Below, in pieces: positions 5,620 to 6,131 of a stretch of 6,131 nucleotides of DNA. The first letter of the stretch is position 1. The number at the start of each line of letters is the position of its first letter. The stretch lies in assembly GCA_020848665.1 (NCBI GenBank), contig JADLHR010000475.1, forward strand, positions 1 through 6,131, read 5' to 3'. The notes beneath the pieces are model-generated. The model was not told where the DNA came from and made no database searches. It worked only from the letters and a program-made list of their open reading frames with translations. The position numbers were made by a program, and so were the translations under genes. This DNA is from Anaerolineae bacterium. Its GTDB lineage: Bacteria > Chloroflexota > Anaerolineae > Aggregatilineales > Aggregatilineaceae.

Positions 5620-5976
5620 TCATACTCCCACTGAGGCGGGACGCTCGCTCTCGCCTGCGAACTGCTCGAAGACGCTCTCGAAGACGCCGAGCACCATCAG
5701 GTTATCGACCACGTCCTCGACAGTGTCCTGAAACAGGTCTTCAATGACGACGTGCGGCGTCTCAAGCGCCAGGAACGGCGTCGCCGCCAGCGCCCGCTTG
5801 TGCGCCCGCGCGACATCCAGGCTCAGCTCCATTTCCTGCCGCAGGTAATCGAGCGTCACAAAATGCGCCTGCCAGATCCGGTTGTCTTCCATTTCAACCA
5901 ACACATCTGCGCTATCGGAATACGGATCGAAGGCCACTTCTGGCTCCGGCTCAATCCATACACGTTTTACCAGCAC
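5620..5976 (-). CDS. Small acidic conserved-looking protein, function unknown
   Basis: 118 aa, soluble, with many Glu and Asp, no signal peptide or membrane helix. The N-terminal part (3-45) reads like alternating strands, with VWIEPEPEV, DPYSDSADVLVEMEDNRIWQAHFVT; the middle is helical; the C-terminal part (74-106) has hydrophobic heptad-like spacing, VVIEDLFQDTVEDVVDNLMVLGVFESVFE. This plan, a 'DPY-D--DV-V---D---W-A-F-T' stretch followed by a helix and a closing 'V-DL---G-FE-VF', recalls short uncharacterised proteins in cyanobacteria and Chloroflexota. That likeness is from memory and not tested, and it gives no function. The start is GTG, with GAGG nine bases upstream. A terminator and a weak promoter lie in front of it, so it seems to be its own unit, and its stop lies 544 bases before the thrS start. 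Confidence 0.8.
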   Translation of the reverse strand: MLVKRVWIEPEPEVAFDPYSDSADVLVEMEDNRIWQAHFVTLDYLRQEMELSLDVARAHKRALAATPFLALETPHVVIEDLFQDTVEDVVDNLMVLGVFESVFEQFAGESERPASVGV

Positions 5977-6021
5977 CGCTTACATCCTCAGACCACAGTC
6001 TTCAGGCCGACCAATAAACTC

Positions 6022-6049
6022 AGTCTACACCCATTTCCCGGCCATCAAA
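6022..6049 (-). promoter_or_regulatory. Weak sigma-70-like promoter for the 118-aa gene
   Basis: On the minus strand TTTGAT (6049-6044), a 16-base spacer and TAGACT (6027-6022, four of six -10 bases) lie between the terminator and the GTG start, with a predicted leader of roughly 40 bases. The position is right but both hexamers are poor, so this is tentative. Confidence 0.25.
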
Positions 6050-6082
6050 CAAAAAACCTCCCCCCAGGTCGTTGGGGCGAGG
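6047..6082 (-). terminator. Intrinsic terminator of a minus-strand gene to the right of the window
   Basis: On the minus strand CCTC-G-CCCCA pairs with TGGGG-G-GAGG, 4 plus 5 bp around one G-G mismatch, with a 6-base loop (6067-6072), followed directly by TTTTTTGTTT (6056-6047). This is a textbook rho-independent terminator. The gene it ends must lie largely beyond 6083; the 49 bases that remain are too few to identify it. Confidence 0.85.
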
Positions 6083-6131
6083 CCGGAAAGACCACGCGAT
6101 TCCACCCAATTCAACAGAGCGCCGCGCGGGC

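Overview
This is a GC-rich bacterial window. All five genes I accept lie on the minus strand, so transcription runs from high to low coordinates. The organism is probably a member of the Chloroflexota (Anaerolineae-like). The hints are a threonyl-tRNA synthetase without its N-terminal TGS domain, a membrane-anchored protein with a long Pro/Thr-rich tail, a membrane protein with a Pro/Ala-rich linker, and a G/C-tract palindrome of the kind scattered through such genomes. This is inference from style, not from a marker gene.

Layout in the direction of transcription, right to left. At the right edge an intrinsic terminator (6047-6082) ends a gene outside the window. A GTG-started acidic protein of 118 aa follows (5620-5976), unrecognised but with the look of a small conserved family. 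Next is a 544-base non-coding stretch (5076-5619) unusually rich in perfect inverted repeats, which forms the leader region of thrS. thrS (3276-5075) encodes threonyl-tRNA synthetase with intact editing, zinc and class II motifs. A hairpin with a UNCG-type loop (3201-3226) follows it. Then comes a ten-helix EamA/DMT-family transporter (2235-3149), then a gap holding a 12-bp tandem repeat array (2108-2163). A 447-aa protein follows, with a soluble N-domain, Pro/Ala linker, two membrane helices and a possible PH-like C-domain (753-2096). A near-consensus sigma-70 promoter (709-737) drives the last gene, a 168-aa membrane-anchored Pro/Thr-rich protein (167-673). A 112-bp imperfect palindrome (15-126) closes the cluster and may act as its terminator.

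The genes do not form an obvious pathway. Gaps of 79 to 544 bases, with terminators or promoters in several of them, suggest mostly separate transcription units. thrS is the only gene whose function is certain. I did not find a convincing new defence, mobile or biosynthetic system. The parts most worth following are the structured thrS leader, the sequence motif shared by the hairpins on either side of thrS, the 12-bp repeat array, and the two unrecognised membrane proteins at the left.
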